Origin: Exiguobacterium chiriqhucha RW-2
GTDB lineage: Bacteria; Bacillota; Bacilli; Exiguobacteriales; Exiguobacteriaceae
Direction of reading: 5' to 3'
DNA: 64,000 nt
Assembly: GCF_000416965.1 (NCBI RefSeq)
Contig: NZ_ATCL01000014.1
Span: forward strand, 620,001-684,000
Position numbers and translations under genes: made by a program
Shown: positions 60,222 to 64,000 of the stretch, in pieces
How the letters are laid out: every line of letters starts with the position of its first letter
Position numbering within the stretch: position 1 is the stretch's first letter
Notes under the pieces: generated by a model
Databases searched by the model: none
What the model was told of the DNA's origin: nothing
What the model saw: only the letters and a program-made list of their open reading frames with translations

Positions 60222-61853
60222 ATGACACAACCAAACTGGCGCAAATCCGTCGTCTATCAAATCTATCCGAAAAGTTTCTATAGCCCGGAAGGCAATGCCA
60301 CCGGCTCCATCAAAGGGGTGACGGCCAAGCTCGATTATTTGGCCGAGCTCGGCATCGAATACATTTGGATGACCCCGGTGTACAAGTCGCCGCAAAATGA
60401 CAACGGCTATGACGTCAGCGATTATTACGCGATTGATCCATCATACGGGACGATGGACGACCTCGACGAGCTCGTCCGCGAGGCCGAGGCGCGTGGCATC
60501 GGGCTCATGATGGACATCGTCGTCAATCACTCCTCGACCGAGCATGAATGGTTCCAGAAGTCGCTCGCCGGGGATGAGCGTTATCGCGACTACTACATCT
60601 GGCGCGACGAACCGACGAACTGGGAGTCGAAGTTCGGCGGCAACGCCTGGAAATATGACGAGGCGAGCGGTCAGTACTACCTTCACTTGTTCGACGTGAC
60701 CCAGGCCGACTTGAACTGGGAGAACGAGCAGATGCGCGAGGACGTCTATGAGATGATGCGCTTTTGGCGCGATAAAGGCATCAAAGGGTTCCGCCTCGAC
60801 GTCATCAACCTGATTTCGAAGCAGCAGGACTTCCCGCAAGACGACTCGGACGGTCGCAAATTCTATACGGACGGGCCGCGCATCCATGAATATTTGAAAG
60901 AGATGAACCGCGAGGTGTTCGACGGCCACGACGTCATCACGGTCGGCGAGATGTCGTCGACGACGCTCGACCATTGCGTCCGTTATTCGAGTCCGGACGA
61001 GCGCGAACTCAGCATGACGTTCAGCTTCCATCACTTGAAAGTCGATTATCCGAACGGCGAGAAATTCGTCGCTGCACCGTTCGACTTCGTGCAATTGAAA
61101 GACATCATGTCGACGTGGCAGGAAGGGATGCACGGCAAGGGCTGGAACGCCATCTTCTGGTGCAACCATGACCAACCGCGCGTCGTCAGCCGCTTCGGCA
61201 ATGACACCGACCACCGCGTCGAGAGCGCGAAGATGCTCGCGACGGTGCTCCACGGCCTGCAGGGGACGCCGTACATCTATCAAGGCGAGGAGATCGGGAT
61301 GACGAACCCGGGCTTCGACTCGCTCGACGAGTATCGCGACATCGAGACGCTCAACGTCTACAAGTTGAAGCGCGAACAAGGCGTGTCGCACGAGGACATG
61401 ATGGCCGCCATTAAACAGAAGTCGCGGGACAACTCGCGGACGCCGATGCAGTGGGACGCGACACCGCACGCCGGATTCACGAGCGGGACGCCGTGGATCA
61501 ATGTGGCGCCGAACTATGCGGACGTGAACGTCGAGACGGCACTCGATGACCCGAACTCGGTGTTCTATCACTACAAAAACTTGATCTCACTCCGTAAAGA
61601 GCTCGACGTCTTGACGGACGGGGACTATACGATTCTCACGCCGGACGCGCTCGACGTCTGGGCGTACACGCGCAAGACGGAACACGAGGAAGTGCTCGTC
61701 GTCGCGAACTTCTACGGACCGGAGACGACGTATGAGATTCCGGCCGGCTTCACGCATGCCGAGGTCGTCAGCCATAACTATGACGTGCCGCAGCTCGACG
61801 GGACGACGCTGTCGCTCCGGGCGTATGAGGCGATCATGTTCTATAAAAAATAA
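60222..61853 (+). CDS. treA: trehalose-6-phosphate hydrolase
   Basis: 543 residues, a GH13 alpha-glucosidase that splits trehalose-6-P to glucose and glucose-6-P. The catalytic set is present: Asp in GFRLDVINLIS (nucleophile), Glu in ITVGEMSSTT (acid), Asp in WCNHDQPRVVS (stabiliser), with MDIVVNHSSTEHEWF earlier. C-terminal beta domain from about 455 with TYEIPAGFTHAE. AAAGGAGAC precedes the ATG. 83 bases after treP. Confidence 0.95.
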   Translation: MTQPNWRKSVVYQIYPKSFYSPEGNATGSIKGVTAKLDYLAELGIEYIWMTPVYKSPQNDNGYDVSDYYAIDPSYGTMDDLDELVREAEARGIGLMMDIVVNHSSTEHEWFQKSLAGDERYRDYYIWRDEPTNWESKFGGNAWKYDEASGQYYLHLFDVTQADLNWENEQMREDVYEMMRFWRDKGIKGFRLDVINLISKQQDFPQDDSDGRKFYTDGPRIHEYLKEMNREVFDGHDVITVGEMSSTTLDHCVRYSSPDERELSMTFSFHHLKVDYPNGEKFVAAPFDFVQLKDIMSTWQEGMHGKGWNAIFWCNHDQPRVVSRFGNDTDHRVESAKMLATVLHGLQGTPYIYQGEEIGMTNPGFDSLDEYRDIETLNVYKLKREQGVSHEDMMAAIKQKSRDNSRTPMQWDATPHAGFTSGTPWINVAPNYADVNVETALDDPNSVFYHYKNLISLRKELDVLTDGDYTILTPDALDVWAYTRKTEHEEVLVVANFYGPETTYEIPAGFTHAEVVSHNYDVPQLDGTTLSLRAYEAIMFYKK

Positions 61854-61857
61854 TAAG

Positions 61858-61893
61858 TGAGAAGCCACACATCATGTATGGCTTCTCTTTTTA
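61858..61893 (+). terminator. terminator of treP-treA
   Basis: GAGAAGCCA...TGGCTTCTC with an inner ACAT/ATGT pair, then TTTTTATGG. Confidence 0.85.
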
Positions 61894-61952
61894 TGGTCAA
61901 ACGAATCTGAAATGAGCAGATATTTCGACGATTGACCGAATAGTCTGATAAA

Positions 61953-61975
61953 GTAAGGATGTAAGGAAGTAAGGA
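61953..61975 (+). repeat. three tandem 8-bp repeats
   Basis: GTAAGGAT, GTAAGGAA and GTAAGGA start at 61953, 61961 and 61969, 46 bases before the AbrB-like gene. Confidence 0.6.
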
Positions 61976-62020
61976 ATTTGTAATTCAGTCTTCTAATCCC
62001 TATGAAAGAAGGAATAGGCC

Positions 62021-62245
62021 ATGGAGCTTGCCAAACTGACATCAAAAGGACAAATCACCGTCCCTAAAAAAATCCGCTCGTTATTACAAGTGGACGAAGG
62101 CGATCGAATCGCCTTCATTGAAAACGATGACTTTGTGATTATGGCAAAAGCTGATTTAGTGAAGCTGCACCAGTTGGAGGCGTTTCTCAGTGACGGGAAG
62201 TTTCAGCGGTTGATTCAAACAGCGAATCAACAATTGGAAGAATGA
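62021..62245 (+). CDS. AbrB/MazE-like swapped-hairpin DNA-binding protein (orphan)
   Basis: 74 residues. The N-terminal swapped-hairpin AbrB domain is clear: AKLTSKGQITVPKKIRSLL and DEGDRIAFIENDDFVIMAK. Such small proteins are often antitoxins, but no toxin gene is downstream; khtT follows. It may be a stand-alone regulator. AGAAGGAA lies before the ATG. The 8-bp repeats upstream could be its binding sites. Its closeness to khtT (27 bases) suggests co-transcription, in the place where Bacillus has the unrelated khtS. Confidence 0.85.
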   Translation: MELAKLTSKGQITVPKKIRSLLQVDEGDRIAFIENDDFVIMAKADLVKLHQLEAFLSDGKFQRLIQTANQQLEE

Positions 62246-62272
62246 AAATAACGACAAATGGAGGAATGGACA

Positions 62273-62773
62273 ATGGATATGCGAGAAGTGGATTTACCGG
62301 GAATCGGGAGAAAGTTTGAAGCTGTGACCCGAAGAGGGGACAAGGTCGTGTTGATTGTGCATGATGATGGGCGTCGTGAAATCCATCACTACGATGACGA
62401 CGATTTCGATGAGAGCATCTCGAGCGTAACGTTTACGGATGAAGAAGCGAGACAGATGGCCGGTATTTTAGGTGGACTTGTCTACAAGCCGAAAGATTTA
62501 GAGAAGATCGAGCTCGAACTCGACGATTTGGTCATCGAATGGGTGAAAATTAATGAAGACTCAATCGCGATTAACCGAACGATCGCCGACTTGGATATTC
62601 GGAACCGTTATGATATCTCCATCATTGCCTTGTTGAAGGCCGATAAATCGAAGACGTTGAACCCGGGTGCGGACACGCTCATTCAAAAAGGAGATACGAT
62701 TGTCTTTTCGGGTGAGCGTCAACACGTACGTGCGGCGACGAAAACTTTGTTTTTGACAGAAGGAGGTGGATGA
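62273..62773 (+). CDS. khtT: K+/H+ antiporter regulatory subunit KhtT
   Basis: 166 residues, B. subtilis KhtT 165. It opens REVDLPGIGRKFEAVTRRGD and IHHYDDDD; a TrkA-C (RCK_C) domain (~85-166) has ADLDIRNRYDISIIALL, LNPGADTLIQKGDTIVF and SGERQHVR. It binds c-di-AMP in B. subtilis and gates KhtU. GGAGGAATGG is before the ATG at 62273; an earlier ATG overlaps that RBS. KhtU begins three bases after its stop. Confidence 0.93.
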   Translation: MDMREVDLPGIGRKFEAVTRRGDKVVLIVHDDGRREIHHYDDDDFDESISSVTFTDEEARQMAGILGGLVYKPKDLEKIELELDDLVIEWVKINEDSIAINRTIADLDIRNRYDISIIALLKADKSKTLNPGADTLIQKGDTIVFSGERQHVRAATKTLFLTEGGG

Positions 62774-62776
62774 TGA

Positions 62777-63985
62777 GTGGATCATATCATCTTTGAAGTC
62801 GGTACTGCCCTGCTATTGGTCGCCATTGCAGCCCTTCTAGCCAATAAGTTCAACTTCTCGATTATCCCATTTTTGATTATCCTCGGGATGATTGTCGGTC
62901 CCCACGCCCCGTCCATCGGGATTTTAGATTTCCGTTTCATCGAAAGCGCTGAATTTATCAGTTTACTCGGACGCATTGGCGTCTTGTTCCTCTTGTTTTA
63001 TTTGGGACTTGAGTTCTCAATTGGAAAACTGATTCGTTCAGGGAAGTCGATTGTGACGGGAGGAAGCATCTATCTGTTAATCAACTTCACCGGGGGCTTG
63101 TTATACGGCTATTTCGCCGGATTCCCGCTGTTAGAGGTCCTCATCATCGCCGGAATCATAACGATTTCTTCTAGTGCAATCGTCGCTAAAGTGTTGGTCG
63201 ACTTACGCCGGACCGGGAATACAGAGACCGAATTGATTTTAGGCATCATCATGTTCGAAGATATCTTCTTGGCCGTCTATCTCTCGGTCATCTCAGGACT
63301 CGTCCTTGGCGGTGGGACGACGTTAGGGGAATCACTCCTATCGATTGTGATTGCGTTGGCGTACATGTTGACGTTCTTCGTCATCGCGCGCAAAGCGACG
63401 CCGTTGTTGAATCGAATGTTGAAGATTGCCTCCGATGAAGTGTTCATCATCGTCGTGTTCGCTGCCTTGTTCTTTGTGGCCGGCTTCTCGGAGACGATTC
63501 ACGTCGCTGAGGCGATTGGGGCACTCTTGCTTGGCCTCGTCTTCTCTGAGACTGACCAAGGGGAGCGAATTGAGCACCTCGTCATTCCGTTCCGTGATTT
63601 CTTCGGCGCCATCTTCTTCTTCAGCTTCGGGTTGAGCATCGACCCGACGACGTTGCTCGATGCGGTCTGGCTCGCCCTGGGAGCCGTCGTCTTGACAATT
63701 GTCGGAAACTTCGTCGCGGGCATGATTGCGGGACGGAAATCGGGCTTGTCTCACAAGGCGTCAGCGAATATCGGATTGACCATCGTGTCACGCGGTGAGT
63801 TCTCGATTATCGTCGCCAACTTAGGCATTGCCGGCGGGTTGATGGACATCTTGTCGCCGTTCTCGGCACTTTACGTCCTCACCTTGGCCATCCTTGGACC
63901 GATCATGACAAAAGAGTCGAAACGAATCTTCTTGTTCTTGAATCGAATTTTTAAATGGACGACCATCAAACCGAAAATGCGTTAA
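62777..63985 (+). CDS. khtU: K+/H+ antiporter KhtU (CPA2 family)
   Basis: 402 residues with about 12 membrane helices; complete just before the right edge. CPA2 signatures: ANKFNFSIIPFLIILGMIVG, RIGVLFLLFYLGLEFSIGKL, SSSAIVAKVLVDLRRTGNTE, FEDIFLAVYLSVISGL and SHKASANIGLTIVSRGEFSI. It exports K+ (and related cations) in exchange for H+ under KhtT control. GTG start, AAGGAGGTGG 7 bases upstream; the codon before it is a stop. KhtS was not found. Confidence 0.95.
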   Translation: MDHIIFEVGTALLLVAIAALLANKFNFSIIPFLIILGMIVGPHAPSIGILDFRFIESAEFISLLGRIGVLFLLFYLGLEFSIGKLIRSGKSIVTGGSIYLLINFTGGLLYGYFAGFPLLEVLIIAGIITISSSAIVAKVLVDLRRTGNTETELILGIIMFEDIFLAVYLSVISGLVLGGGTTLGESLLSIVIALAYMLTFFVIARKATPLLNRMLKIASDEVFIIVVFAALFFVAGFSETIHVAEAIGALLLGLVFSETDQGERIEHLVIPFRDFFGAIFFFSFGLSIDPTTLLDAVWLALGAVVLTIVGNFVAGMIAGRKSGLSHKASANIGLTIVSRGEFSIIVANLGIAGGLMDILSPFSALYVLTLAILGPIMTKESKRIFLFLNRIFKWTTIKPKMR

Positions 63986-64000
63986 TAAACAGTCCTGGCT

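Noticed and set aside
62021-62773. Toxin-antitoxin module (AbrB-like protein plus next gene).
   Set aside because: The downstream gene is clearly khtT, with a TrkA-C domain, not a toxin.
1-64000. CRISPR array, prophage, transposon or classical anti-phage system.
   Set aside because: No regularly spaced repeats, cas, integrase, transposase, restriction-modification or other known defence genes were seen on either strand.

Overview
This window looks like chromosomal DNA of a Bacillales bacterium, most probably Exiguobacterium (inference from gene content; no search was run). The gene set is typical of Bacillus relatives: frataxin-like fra, rocA, gatCAB, dagK, tagO, degS-degU-degV, treR-treP-treA, khtT-khtU. 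Base composition is near 50% GC and codon use is GC-leaning. Genes usually begin with strong AGGAGG-type ribosome sites and end at clear hairpin terminators. I saw no rRNA, tRNA, CRISPR array, transposase or prophage gene.

Layout. 1-7.2 kb: the tail of a ZIP metal transporter, fra, rocA, a lipoprotein-bcp pair, an AGCS amino-acid/sodium symporter and a chemoreceptor. 7.4-13.2 kb: core information and lipid genes (gatCAB, dagK, a 23S rRNA uracil methyltransferase). 13.2-17.1 kb: a visibly AT-richer accessory block with a DHFR-fold reductase, a DM13 protein, a TmrB-like ATPase, and a membrane protein divergent from a TetR regulator across a 28-bp palindrome. 17.1-24.8 kb: dus, a PadR-DUF2812 pair, and a two-component system followed by an ABC exporter; four 11-bp direct repeats precede the ABC genes. 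Two almost identical terminators flank the PadR-to-ABC block.

24.8-34.7 kb: a HEAT-like protein, a sigma/anti-sigma pair, SIMPL and other small envelope proteins, flavodoxin, a DUF2817 peptidase, an alpha/beta hydrolase, a CBS protein, a large unknown protein with an internal duplication, and a Cys-cluster/pentapeptide-repeat protein. 34.7-40.3 kb: an MFS-LLM operon divergent from an HxlR regulator, a cupin-AKR pair, and an AT-rich acyltransferase. 40.5-50.3 kb: pepF, a free PTS IIA(Glc), small regulators, an ABC exporter, an MhqR-type dioxygenase-hydrolase operon, a second acyltransferase and an Asp23 protein.

50.3-64 kb: pgmB between two LacI/CcpA-type operators, a Rok-like DNA-binding protein, tagO, an LCP wall-polymer ligase, yvyE, degS-degU-degV, then the trehalose genes (treR, with treP-treA behind twin operators), an orphan AbrB-like protein and the khtT-khtU K+/H+ antiporter.

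How genes work together. Trehalose enters through TreP as trehalose-6-P, and TreA splits it to glucose and glucose-6-P. TreP has no IIA domain, so the separate IIA at 42.4 kb is a natural phosphoryl donor. TagO starts, and the LCP protein finishes, wall teichoic acid attachment. DegS-DegU is the global post-exponential switch. KhtT gates KhtU.
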